From assembly GCA_902795045.1 (NCBI GenBank), contig CADBJU010000020.1:17889-81888 (forward strand): a DNA stretch of 64,000 bases, read 5' to 3'. Shown here in pieces: positions 1 through 6,469 of the stretch. Positions within the stretch are counted from its first letter, which is position 1. Each line of letters starts with the position of its first letter. A program made the position numbers and the translations under genes. The notes beneath the pieces are model-generated. The model saw only the letters and a program-made list of their open reading frames with translations, was not told the origin of the DNA and did not search any database. The stretch comes from Oscillospiraceae bacterium (GTDB lineage Bacteria > Bacillota > Clostridia > Oscillospirales > Oscillospiraceae).

Positions 1-49
1 CCCGCGTGAACGATTCTTGGAATATTGTGTGAAAAATTTTCAAAAACAG

Positions 50-79
50 TTGACACGCGGGCCTTGATTATGGTATTAT
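50..79 (+). promoter_or_regulatory. Promoter of the tRNA cluster
   Basis: TTGACA at 50-55 and TATTAT at 74-79 are 18 bases apart, a near-consensus sigma-A promoter. The -10 box ends 22 bases before tRNA-Gly. No other equally good promoter was seen before the later tRNAs, so it probably drives the whole cluster down to the terminator at 1203-1241. Confidence 0.8.
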
Positions 80-101
80 CTCAAAGCTGATGGGACGACG
101 T

Positions 102-175
102 GCGGGTGTAGTTCAATGGTAGAACACCAGCCTTCCAAGCTGGATACGTGGGTTCGATTCCCATCACCCGCTCCA
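102..175 (+). tRNA. tRNA-Gly (TCC)
   Basis: Full cloverleaf: acceptor arm 102-108 pairs with 165-171, the anticodon loop CTTCCAA gives anticodon TCC, the T loop is TTCGATTC, and CCA is encoded at 173-175. First gene of the five-tRNA cluster. Confidence 0.96.
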
Positions 176-176
176 G

Positions 177-288
177 CGTCAGAGGAAGCTCGCACCGCTC
201 CGTTTCCACGGTAAAGGCCGTGAAAACTGCGCTATGCTCCCTCCCTCTTCCTTCTCAAATCAAACCCGCTGCGCTGGGCTTTGATTTG
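177..288. repeat. tRNA spacer palindromes, copy 1
   Basis: Two nested palindromes directly follow the CCA of tRNA-Gly. The larger (177-255) has outer arms near AGGAAG/CTTCCT and inner arms GTTTCCACGG (202-211) and CCGTGAAAAC (218-227). The smaller (256-288) has arms CAAATCAAA and TTTGATTTG. The layout matches the spacers after tRNA-Arg and tRNA-Gln, but the inner-arm sequence differs while pairing is kept. Confidence 0.65.
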
Positions 289-316
289 AATTGCTGGGTA
301 TTGGCGGGAATGATAT

Positions 317-393
317 GCGCCAATAGCTCAGCAGGATAGAGCAACTGCCTTCTAAGCAGTAGGTCGGGGGTTCGAATCCCTCTTGGCGTGCCA
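317..393 (+). tRNA. tRNA-Arg (TCT)
   Basis: Cloverleaf with acceptor arm GCGCCAA (317-323) pairing with 383-389 (one G-T pair), anticodon loop CTTCTAA giving TCT, T loop TTCGAATC, and encoded CCA at 391-393. Second gene of the cluster. Confidence 0.96.
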
Positions 394-394
394 G

Positions 395-513
395 CGTCAG
401 AAGAAGTTCGGATGGCTCCGCATTTGCGGTTTGCGTAAGTGCCGCAAATGCTGCGCGGATCCTCCCTCCTTCTTCCTTTCAAACACAAACCCACTTCGTT
501 GGGCTTTGTGTTT
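395..513. repeat. tRNA spacer palindromes, copy 2
   Basis: The larger palindrome has outer arms GAAGAAG (400-406) and CTTCTTC (469-475) and inner arms GCATTTGCGG (420-429) and CCGCAAATGC (442-451). The smaller one (480-513) has arms AAACACAAA and CTTTGTGTTT. The larger unit is nearly identical to the copy at 873-956 after tRNA-Gln, with about three differences in 80 bases. Confidence 0.7.
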
Positions 514-656
514 GGTACAGGAGTGAACAAAGAACGTGTTTCCTGCGGTCTTTGTTTTGATATAGCCTCTCTTCGGAGAGCGCAGCAGAAAAACAACTTC
601 AAGGCTTCGGCTTTGAGTTTTTGATAGGACGCGCGGGAAGATGCGCGGACAAATAT

Positions 657-733
657 GGTGGGATTAGCTCAGTTGGTAGAGCACCGGATTGTGGTTCCGG
701 GTGTCGTGGGTTCGAGCCCCATATCCCACCCCA
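657..733 (+). tRNA. tRNA-His (GTG)
   Basis: Acceptor arm GTGGGAT (658-664) pairs with 723-729. G657 is the extra G-1 opposite discriminator C730, the hallmark of tRNA-His. The anticodon loop TTGTGGT gives GTG, and CCA is encoded at 731-733. A 16-base tandem duplication begins inside its 3' end (729-760). Confidence 0.96.
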
Positions 734-760
734 CTGAAAACGAGCCCCACTGAAAACGAG
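729..760. repeat. 16-base tandem duplication at the 3' end of tRNA-His
   Basis: The unit CCCCACTGAAAACGAG occurs twice in tandem (729-744 and 745-760). The first copy includes the last bases and CCA of tRNA-His. Duplicated tRNA 3' ends can be left by site-specific integration or excision, or by replication slippage. Nothing nearby decides between these. Confidence 0.75.
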
Positions 761-790
761 CCGAGGCCGGCGGCGCCGGTCTCGGTTTGT
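761..790 (+). terminator. GC-rich hairpin between tRNA-His and tRNA-Gln
   Basis: CCGAGGCCGG (761-770) pairs with CCGGTCTCGG (776-785), followed by only a short TTTGT. It could be a weak terminator or a processing hairpin inside the tRNA transcript. Confidence 0.45.
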
Positions 791-798
791 GACTACAT

Positions 799-872
799 TG
801 GGATGTAGTGTAATGGTAACACACCGGACTTTGACTCCGATATAGTGGGTTCGAGTCCCGCCATCCCAGCCA
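799..872 (+). tRNA. tRNA-Gln (TTG)
   Basis: Acceptor arm TGGGATG (799-805) pairs with CATCCCA (862-868). The anticodon loop CTTTGAC gives TTG, the T loop is TTCGAGTC, and CCA is encoded at 870-872. Fourth gene of the cluster. Confidence 0.95.
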
Positions 873-1125
873 CGTCAGAAGAAGTTCGGATGGCTCCGCA
901 TTTGCGGTTTGCATAAGTGCCGCAAATGCTGCGCGGATCCTCACTCCTTCTTCCTTTCCAAATCGAAACTCTGGTTTCGATTTGGGGAGACGCGGCAAAC
1001 CGTTTCCTTAAAACAAAATCAGAGCCCAGCGAAGCGGGTCTGATTTTGAGAGGAGGAGCAGCGAAGGGAGCGAGCTTTCGCCACGCTTGGCGGAAGCGAG
1101 ACGATCCGAAGCTTGCTCCGACGAC
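873..1125. repeat. tRNA spacer palindromes, copy 3, plus extra hairpins
   Basis: 873-956 repeats the element after tRNA-Arg, with outer arms GAAGAAG (878-884) and CTTCTTC (947-953) and inner arms at 898-907 and 920-929. Then come a hairpin at 958-986 (CCAAATCGAAA / TTTCGATTTGG), one around 1013-1047 (AAAATCAGA / TCTGATTTT), and a long imperfect palindrome around 1055-1122 opening with GGAGCA and closing with TGCTCC. No coding sequence was seen. Confidence 0.65.
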
Positions 1126-1127
1126 AC

Positions 1128-1203
1128 GCCCCAGTAGCTCAGGAGGTAGAGCACCTGCCTTTTAAGCAGGGTGTCCGGGGTTCGAGTCCCCGCTGGAGCA
1201 CCA
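1128..1203 (+). tRNA. tRNA-Lys (TTT)
   Basis: The anticodon loop CTTTTAA gives TTT, the T loop is TTCGAGTC, and CCA is encoded at 1201-1203. The acceptor arm GCCCCAG (1128-1134) faces CTGGAGC (1193-1199), which leaves a C-A mismatch at the third pair. Last tRNA before the terminator. Confidence 0.94.
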
Positions 1204-1243
1204 AAAATACAAGCCCGCCACCCGGCGGGCTTGTATTTTTCCC
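1203..1243 (+). terminator. Terminator of the tRNA cluster
   Basis: A 17-bp stem, with 5' arm AAAAATACAAGCCCGCC (1204-1220) and its complement ending in TTGTATTTTT, closes a three-base loop and runs into a T stretch. A strong rho-independent terminator that begins on the last base of tRNA-Lys. Confidence 0.92.
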
Positions 1244-1266
1244 TCCGCGGGGACACGAATTATAAT

Positions 1267-1352
1267 CGAACGCCCCTGTGGGGCGTTCATCCGCCAGTTC
1301 GCAAACTGGTCGATTCCACTATTTGCGCCGATCCCCCGCGAGGCGCAAATGC
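1267..1352. other. Three consecutive short hairpins
   Basis: GAACGCCCC/GGGGCGTTC near 1268-1288, CCAGTT/AACTGG near 1293-1309 and ATTTGCGCC/GGCGCAAAT near 1320-1350 follow one another between the tRNA terminator and the next ORF. They look like repeat-derived or structured RNA sequence. No ORF or promoter of note was seen here. Confidence 0.4.
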
Positions 1353-1442
1353 AGGCGAGTCCCCGCTGCCGTGTATATCAGGCCATAGCCAAGGACAGTC
1401 AAATCAAGTTCATGCGCTATTTTGAGGGAGGTGAAGACAAGT

Positions 1443-1997
1443 ATGATACAGTCAAACAAGGCTATGAAGCTCCTTTTACAGCAGCATAAGATCAATGTCG
1501 ATGACGTTCCTGCTCAAAATACTTATCCGATCTGGAAGAAGCAGGATCAGGCAGGAAGACCGTATTGGGGCGTCTCGGATTTTTGGCATTTGGATCAGAA
1601 TGGTATTCCCGCATCAGCAGATCTTTCACGGCTCGAATGGGATGGAAATGAAGTGAATCTCGACGCATACACGAAGGAACAAATATCTGGAATCCTGAAA
1701 GAGTCAATTGGGATCATAAAAGCCTGGATGTTGCAATTAGAGAAGGAAGAGCCGGATACACCGTTCCTGATATTGGCAAGCTATGACGATGGGGCCGAAC
1801 TGATAAACAAGGAAGACTTTCCGGATGGCTGCTATTCGATCACGTTTCGATTCTGGGCTCCTCGCGGCAGAGATAGCGTTGTGAATCTTACGTCTTTTGA
1901 GGATTGGGAACAGCCTGCTATTCTGGCTGCCTGCAACAAACGCACCCCTCATGCTGAAAGTATGAAAAAAGCCCGCGGCAAATCACAAATCGCCTGA
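1443..1997 (+). CDS. Hypothetical protein, AT-richer than its neighbours
   Basis: 184 residues starting at ATG 1443. The strong site GAGGGAGGTG (1424-1433) sits ten bases upstream, so an upstream in-frame TTG at 1422 is unlikely. It appears soluble, with no signal peptide or membrane segment, and is rich in Trp and acidic residues (for example PYWGVSDFWHLDQNG and ITFRFWAPRG). I do not recognise the family. The coding sequence is clearly less GC-rich than cca or the pyr genes, and the gene sits between a tRNA cluster and cca. This placement and composition suggest horizontally acquired accessory DNA. A role as an immunity or accessory protein is possible but unsupported. Confidence 0.7.
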   Translation: MIQSNKAMKLLLQQHKINVDDVPAQNTYPIWKKQDQAGRPYWGVSDFWHLDQNGIPASADLSRLEWDGNEVNLDAYTKEQISGILKESIGIIKAWMLQLEKEEPDTPFLILASYDDGAELINKEDFPDGCYSITFRFWAPRGRDSVVNLTSFEDWEQPAILAACNKRTPHAESMKKARGKSQIA

Positions 1998-2136
1998 CAA
2001 AGCAGTGAGAATTGCACAAATCGGCCCTTGTTCTGATAAACCAGGCGGAAAGCAGCATACATATAGTGCGCCGGATCTGCGTATTAGCAGCAGCAAACCA
2101 GGAGCAAAATGGGAGAAACTGTTAAATCAAATTTAG
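1966..2136 (+). other. Coding-like open frame without a clear start, possible gene remnant
   Basis: In the frame shifted by +1 from the preceding ORF, an open stretch runs from after a stop at 1963-1965 to TAG at 2134-2136. It encodes a plausible hydrophilic sequence (contains PCSDKPGGKQHTYSAPDLR). A GTG at 2005 would give 43 residues, but no good ribosome-binding site precedes it. It may be the separated C-terminus of a frameshifted gene, or a remnant. Confidence 0.3.
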
Positions 2137-2155
2137 ATATTGTGCACAATTTCAC

Positions 2156-2183
2156 TTGACTTATTTTGTGCAAAAGCTATAAT
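2156..2183 (+). promoter_or_regulatory. Promoter upstream of a structured RNA and small ORF
   Basis: TTGACT at 2156-2161 and a perfect TATAAT at 2178-2183 lie 16 bases apart in AT-rich DNA. Transcription should begin near 2190, just before the paired region at 2197-2309. Confidence 0.8.
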
Positions 2184-2189
2184 ACGCAG

Positions 2190-2330
2190 CGTGACAGGGA
2201 GATAACAGAGCGATCCAGAATCCAAGCGCGGGTCGGTCGAGTGTCTTATGCCGGACACAAAAAACAGTCAATCATCATCGGTGCCTCGGCTCTGTCATAC
2301 TGATCTCCCATAAAACACAGTGTTTTATGG
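2190..2330 (+). ncRNA. Structured RNA or 5' leader of unknown class
   Basis: The predicted transcript closes on itself. GGGAGAT (2197-2203) pairs with ATCTCCC (2303-2309), and CAGAGC (2206-2211) with GCTCTG (2289-2294), leaving an asymmetric internal bulge of 2 and 8 bases. Inside lies a GTGTC/GACAC hairpin. A perfect 10-bp hairpin, CCATAAAACA with TGTTTTATGG (2308-2330), competes with the outer stem for its last two bases. No U-tract follows, so this looks like the leader of the 49-codon gene rather than a terminated sRNA. I could not match it to a known riboswitch; 6S-like folding was considered but not supported. Confidence 0.5.
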
Positions 2331-2364
2331 AAAAACAGTATCAGGAAAGGAACGTGAACCCATT

Positions 2365-2514
2365 ATGAAGAACACCAATAAGAGCTTTTCCCAGTCCCTG
2401 CGCGGCTATCTGCGTGAAGGCTTCATCCTCTATGCCGCAGCCAACAGCTGCTTCCCGATGAATGCCGATCTGATGAAGCTTTACGAGCAGACGATCGACG
2501 AGGAAATGAACTGA
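2365..2514 (+). CDS. Small hypothetical protein of 49 residues
   Basis: ATG at 2365 is preceded by GGAAAGG (2344-2350), 14 bases upstream and therefore a rather distant ribosome-binding site. The protein has a basic, Ser-rich start (MKNTNKSFSQSLRGYLREG), a short apolar centre (FILYAAANSCF) and an acidic end (EQTIDEEMN). It has no clear membrane segment. The family is not recognised. Its own promoter and a long folded leader imply regulated expression. A terminator-like hairpin at 2634-2683 closes the unit. Confidence 0.6.
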   Translation: MKNTNKSFSQSLRGYLREGFILYAAANSCFPMNADLMKLYEQTIDEEMN

Positions 2515-2633
2515 GAAATACAGCCGAATACGCAGCCAGGAACTATTCCGGACGTTAATTACCCTGCGTGTTTGGCTTATATAAGAAATACGAACAGGCA
2601 GGGTGTCCTGCTTTCAAACAGACAGGAGCCCAA

Positions 2634-2683
2634 ATCCCCGCAGGCCGAATCATCCCGATTCGGCTTGCGGGGATATTTGATTT
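2634..2683 (+). terminator. Terminator after the 49-residue ORF
   Basis: ATCCCCGCA (2634-2642) pairs with TGCGGGGAT (2666-2674), and GCCGAAT (2644-2650) with ATTCGGC (2658-2664), followed by a weak ATTTGATTT tail. It separates the accessory patch from cca. Confidence 0.7.
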
Positions 2684-2718
2684 ATGCTAAACTCCTGAGT
2701 TGTGAAGGGGGGCTGTGC

Positions 2719-4131
2719 ATGTCACCGGACGATAAAAATGTGCAGATGGCGCGGCGTATCGCCGAGGCTGTGGCGAACGCGGGCGGGCGGACCTACTATG
2801 TGGGCGGCTGCGTGCGGGACGGGCTGCTGGGCCGCGACAACAAGGATATCGACATCGAGGTGCACGGCATCCCGGTACAGACCCTGGAGCGCATCCTGGA
2901 CAGCCTCGGCGAACGCCTGACAATGGGGGCGAGCTTCGGCATCATGGGGCTTCGGCACTATGAGCTGGACATCGCCATGCCGCGCTCCGAGACCGCGACC
3001 GGGCGGGGGCACAAGGACTTTGAGGTGTTCGTCGATCCCTTCCTCGGAGCGGAGAAGGCCGCGCGGCGGCGGGACTTCACCATGAACGCCCTGATGCAGG
3101 ATGTGCTGACGGGGGAGATCCTGGACTTCTTCGGCGGCAGAGAGGACATGCGGCGGGGGCTTCTGCGCCATGTGGATGACAGCAGCTTTGGGGAGGACCC
3201 CCTGCGCGTGCTGCGCGCGGCGCAGTTTGCGGCCCGCTTCGGCTTTGCCGTGGCCGACGAGACACGGATGCTCTCGGCGCGGATGGACCTTGCGGCGCTG
3301 CCGGGGGAGCGCGTCATGGGCGAACTTGAAAAGGCGCTTTTGAAAAGCGACAAGCCCTCCGTCTTCTTTGAGGAAATGCGGAAGATGTGTCAGCTCTCCG
3401 TCTGGTTCCCGGAGCTGGAGGCGCTCATCGGCATCGGGCAGAACCCGCGCTTTCACCCCGAAGGGGATGTCTGGACACATACCATGCAGGTGCTGGACGA
3501 GGCCGCAGCGCTTCGCGGTGAGGCAAAGGAGCCGCTGTGGTTCATGCTCTCCGCCCTGTGTCACGATCTCGGCAAGGCGGTCACGACAGAAGAGAAAAAC
3601 GGCGTTCTGCACGCCTACGGTCACGAGAAGGCCGGACAGCCGCTGACAAAGAGCTTTCTGCGCCGCCTGACAAGCGAGACGAAGCTGATCGAGTACGTGC
3701 TGAACATGACCTGCCTCCACATGAAGCCCAACGTGCTGGCAGACGGCGGCTCAAAAACAAAGAGTTATATGCGGATGTACGACGAGGCCCTCTGCCCGGA
3801 GGATCTGCTGCTGCTTGCCAGGGCGGATTATCTGGGCTGCCGTGGCGCGCAGGACACGCGCGGAGTCATGCTGGAAGCGTATGTCCCGACCGAGAGCCGC
3901 CTGCGGGAGATGCTCACGCTCTATACCGAGCGGATGAGCGTCCCATACCTCATGGGCCGTGACCTTGTGGAGGCGGGGCTCCAACCGGGGCCCCTGTTTA
4001 CGAAGGCACTGGCCGAAGCCCATAATCTGCGCCTTGCGGGCAGGCCGAAGCACGAGCAGCTCAAAGCCGCGCTCACCTTTATCCGCAAACAGGAAAAAGA
4101 GCAAAAAGACGCGAAGCCGGACCGTTCGTGA
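2719..4131 (+). CDS. cca: CCA tRNA nucleotidyltransferase with HD domain
   Basis: 470 residues from ATG 2719, preceded by AAGGGGGG; the frame is open further upstream, but only this start has a ribosome-binding site. It is a class II CCA-adding enzyme that repairs or adds CCA on tRNA 3' ends. The head domain carries GGCVRDGLLG and the metal-binding DIDIEV (about residues 30-55), then RRDFTMNAL and DPLRVLRAAQFAARFGF. A C-terminal HD phosphohydrolase-type domain shows CHDLGKA (about residue 281). All five tRNAs upstream already encode CCA, so a repair role is likely for those. The stop codon lies inside the terminator hairpin at 4112-4157. A poly(A) polymerase-like activity cannot be excluded. 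Confidence 0.93.
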   Translation: MSPDDKNVQMARRIAEAVANAGGRTYYVGGCVRDGLLGRDNKDIDIEVHGIPVQTLERILDSLGERLTMGASFGIMGLRHYELDIAMPRSETATGRGHKDFEVFVDPFLGAEKAARRRDFTMNALMQDVLTGEILDFFGGREDMRRGLLRHVDDSSFGEDPLRVLRAAQFAARFGFAVADETRMLSARMDLAALPGERVMGELEKALLKSDKPSVFFEEMRKMCQLSVWFPELEALIGIGQNPRFHPEGDVWTHTMQVLDEAAALRGEAKEPLWFMLSALCHDLGKAVTTEEKNGVLHAYGHEKAGQPLTKSFLRRLTSETKLIEYVLNMTCLHMKPNVLADGGSKTKSYMRMYDEALCPEDLLLLARADYLGCRGAQDTRGVMLEAYVPTESRLREMLTLYTERMSVPYLMGRDLVEAGLQPGPLFTKALAEAHNLRLAGRPKHEQLKAALTFIRKQEKEQKDAKPDRS

Positions 4132-4157
4132 TCCGGGCTTCGCCGTTCTTTTTTCCT
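4112..4157 (+). terminator. Terminator overlapping the end of cca
   Basis: CGAAGCCGGA (4112-4121) pairs with TCCGGGCTTCG (4132-4142; one G-T pair) across a loop that contains the cca stop codon, followed by TTCTTTTTT. A rho-independent terminator facing the convergent EFR1 gene. Confidence 0.8.
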
Positions 4158-4197
4158 GCGCGGGTTTTATGCCGTTCGGTATATGTCTGAGCTTCTT

Positions 4198-4980
4198 TTA
4201 GTCGATATGGATGATGCCCTGGGTCAGGTCGGATGCCTTGACGAAGGGATTGGGGAAACGCTCGCGGTTTTCGGTGATCTTGCCCATGTTGATGGCCTCC
4301 TTCGGACAGAACTGCAGGCAGCTGAGACAGCCGATGCAGTTGGTGCCGAAAGTGGGTTTTTTGTTTTCAAGGGTGATGTTCTTCATAGGACATACCTGCG
4401 CGCAGGTGCCGCAGCCGATGCAGGCGTCGCTGACGGTGAATTTTTTGGCGCGCTTGGGGTGGAGCTGGGAGAAGAGCGCGCTCTCACGGGCAAAGAAGGC
4501 GTTCTCGGGCGGCTTTACGTCCAGGCGCTTCTCGGCCTTCACCGCCGCCGCGACCTCCATGGCCTTGCGATCGATGCGCTCCTGGGCCTTCTGCTTGCTG
4601 GTGGGCGGCACGGTGAGCGCGTGGGGCATGAGCCAGATGCAGGTCGAGTGGTTGGAGATTGTGTTCCAGTAGTCCAGACCCACGATCTCATCGATCTTGT
4701 GCAGCCCGCAGCCGATGTAGCCGGCATACTGTTCCACCGCGAACTTGTAGGCATGGGGCGCGATCTTGATGGCCTTGATGTATTCCTCCACATGGCCGGG
4801 CAGGCCGCCGCCGTAGCAGGGGAACACGAAGCCCACACGCTTTGCCTCGGTGGCGTCGGTCTTTACCGGGAAGGCGCGCATCATGACGATGTCCGTGTCG
4901 CCGAGGCGGGAAGCGATGCTCTTTGCCATGTTCAGGCAGTGGCCGGAGCCGGAGTAGCAGTAGATGATGTTTTCGCTCAT
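4198..4980 (-). CDS. EFR1 family ferredoxin (flavodoxin-like domain plus two 4Fe-4S)
   Basis: 260 residues. The N-terminal half is flavodoxin-like, with the FMN-phosphate-loop-like YCYSGSGHCLNMAKSIA near residues 8-24 and FPCYGGGLPGHVEEY. The C-terminal third has two ferredoxin motifs, CIGCGTCAQVCP and CIGCLSCLQFCP (about residues 188-235), which should bind two 4Fe-4S clusters. It is a cytoplasmic electron carrier; the partner is unknown. RBS GAGGAGGAATTCC precedes ATG 4980. It has its own promoter (5011-5039) and no operon partner, and is divergent from the pyr operon. Confidence 0.88.
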   Translation of the reverse strand: MSENIIYCYSGSGHCLNMAKSIASRLGDTDIVMMRAFPVKTDATEAKRVGFVFPCYGGGLPGHVEEYIKAIKIAPHAYKFAVEQYAGYIGCGLHKIDEIVGLDYWNTISNHSTCIWLMPHALTVPPTSKQKAQERIDRKAMEVAAAVKAEKRLDVKPPENAFFARESALFSQLHPKRAKKFTVSDACIGCGTCAQVCPMKNITLENKKPTFGTNCIGCLSCLQFCPKEAINMGKITENRERFPNPFVKASDLTQGIIHID

Positions 4981-5010
4981 TGGAATTCCTCCTCGTATAT
5001 AGGTGGAGAT

Positions 5011-5039
5011 ATTTTAGCATAAAGACGCGCTGAATGCAA
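5011..5039 (-). promoter_or_regulatory. Promoter of the EFR1 ferredoxin gene
   Basis: Read on the minus strand, TTGCAT (5034-5039) and TAAAAT (5011-5016) are 17 bases apart, 31 bases upstream of the start codon. Confidence 0.65.
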
Positions 5040-5095
5040 CGCGGCCTGACAGAAATTGACTTCGGGGAATGCGCGTTTTCTGTCTATTTCGCCGA

Positions 5096-5125
5096 TTGAC
5101 GAAACGCGCGTCTTGCCGTTATAAT
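5096..5125 (+). promoter_or_regulatory. Promoter of the pyr-pur operon
   Basis: TTGACG (5096-5101) and a perfect TATAAT (5120-5125) are 18 bases apart. The predicted start near 5132 leaves a leader of about 130 bases before pyrC. Confidence 0.8.
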
Positions 5126-5131
5126 AACGCA

Positions 5132-5247
5132 AACTTTAAGGCGATCCTGAGAGATCGGCAAGGCATGAAAAATGAGGCTTGTGTGCATTCCCGGCACAGG
5201 CTTTGCGTGTTGTTGTCTTACCGGTCCGCGGTAAGATTTTTGCTTTT
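5132..5247 (+). promoter_or_regulatory. Attenuator-like leader of the pyr operon
   Basis: A small hairpin CGATC-CTGAGA-GATCG (5142-5157) resembles the PyrR-binding loop of pyr leaders (family consensus around CCAGAGAGGCU), though imperfectly. It is followed by TGTGC/GCACA pairing and then an intrinsic terminator: TCTTACCG (5216-5223) with CGGTAAGA (5229-5236), and TTTTTGCTTTT. The terminator lies between promoter and ribosome-binding site, so premature termination probably controls the operon. No pyrR is in this window and no clear antiterminator arm was found, so PyrR control is an inference. Confidence 0.55.
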
Positions 5248-5261
5248 GGGAGGGTGCGCGT

Positions 5262-6467
5262 ATGATCGTATTTGACCGTGTGAGAACAATCGGCAGTATG
5301 GATAAAAGCGAGTATCGCACCCTGGATACGAGCGCGGATTATTCCTGCCTCAATCACGAAAAATATACACTTCTGCCCGGATTCTGCGATGTGCATGTAC
5401 ACCTTCGCGAGCCGGGTTTTTCTTATAAAGAAACTATAAAAACTGGAAGTAAAGCGGCGGCCCGCGGCGGCTATACGGCGGTGTGTACCATGCCGAACCT
5501 CAAGCCGGTGTGTGACGATCCGGAACATCTTGCCATGCAGCGGGAGATCATCGACCGCGACGCCTGCATCAAAGTTTACCCCTACGCCGCCATCACACTG
5601 AACCAGGCGGGGGAGGAGCTTGCGGACCTCGAGGCGCTGGCCCCCTATGTGATCGCCTTCTCGGACGATGGGCACGGCGTGCAGTCGGAGAGTATGATGC
5701 GGGAAGCCATGACACGGGCCAGGGCCCTCGGCAAAATGATCGTCGCCCACTGCGAGGACAACAGCCTCCTGCGCGGCGGGTACGTCCACGACGGGACCTA
5801 CGCCGCAGCCCACGGCCACAGGGGCATCTGCAGCGAGAGCGAGTGGCGGCAGATCGAGCGGGACTTGAAACTGGCGGACCGGACCGGCTGCGCCTACCAC
5901 GTCTGCCACATCTCCACAAAAGAGAGCGCGGCCCTCATCCGGGACGCGAAGAAAAGCGGCGTCAATGTCAGCTGCGAGACCGCGCCGCATTACCTGCTGC
6001 TGGACGAGAATGACCTGCAGGAGGACGGGCGCTTCAAGATGAACCCGCCCCTGCGCGCGAGAGAGGACCGCGAAGCCCTGCTTGATGGCCTGCTCGACGG
6101 CACGATCGACATGATTGCCACAGACCACGCCCCTCACAGCGCGGAGGAAAAGAGCAAGGGGCTTCAGGGCAGCGCCTTCGGCATCGTGGGACTCGAGACG
6201 GCCTTCCCGCTTTTGTACACAAATTTAGTCAAAACGGGCATCCTCTCCATGGAAGCACTGTTACAATTATTGGTATACAATCCGCGAGAGCGGTTTCATA
6301 TCCCGCTGGGAAACGATTTTTCCATCTGGGATCTTGACGCGCAATACACGATCGACCCCGAGAACTTTCTGTCCAAGGGCAAAGCGACTCCCTTCGCCGG
6401 CCGTCCGGTTTACGGCAAATGCCTGCTGACGGTGTACGGGGGACAAGCGGTTTATGAAGGAGTGTAA
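5262..6467 (+). CDS. pyrC: Dihydroorotase
   Basis: 401 residues. It interconverts carbamoyl aspartate and dihydroorotate, the third step of UMP synthesis. It is an amidohydrolase-superfamily enzyme: the metal-binding DVHVHLREPG lies near residues 43-52, HCED near 165, HVCHISTKES near 215, and ATDHAPHS near 287 carries the catalytic Asp. ATG 5262 follows GGGAGG (5248-5253). First gene of the co-directional pyr-pur series, placed right after the leader terminator, so the whole series depends on read-through. Only two bases separate it from carB. Family assignment is firm. Confidence 0.95.
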   Translation: MIVFDRVRTIGSMDKSEYRTLDTSADYSCLNHEKYTLLPGFCDVHVHLREPGFSYKETIKTGSKAAARGGYTAVCTMPNLKPVCDDPEHLAMQREIIDRDACIKVYPYAAITLNQAGEELADLEALAPYVIAFSDDGHGVQSESMMREAMTRARALGKMIVAHCEDNSLLRGGYVHDGTYAAAHGHRGICSESEWRQIERDLKLADRTGCAYHVCHISTKESAALIRDAKKSGVNVSCETAPHYLLLDENDLQEDGRFKMNPPLRAREDREALLDGLLDGTIDMIATDHAPHSAEEKSKGLQGSAFGIVGLETAFPLLYTNLVKTGILSMEALLQLLVYNPRERFHIPLGNDFSIWDLDAQYTIDPENFLSKGKATPFAGRPVYGKCLLTVYGGQAVYEGV

Positions 6468-6469
6468 AA

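Noticed and set aside
148-1425. Several short ORFs across the tRNA cluster
   Set aside because: They overlap tRNA genes and palindromic spacers and have no ribosome-binding sites.
2190-2330. 6S RNA
   Set aside because: It has a closed stem, but the length, the asymmetric bulge and the following small ORF do not match well enough. Left as an unclassified structured RNA.
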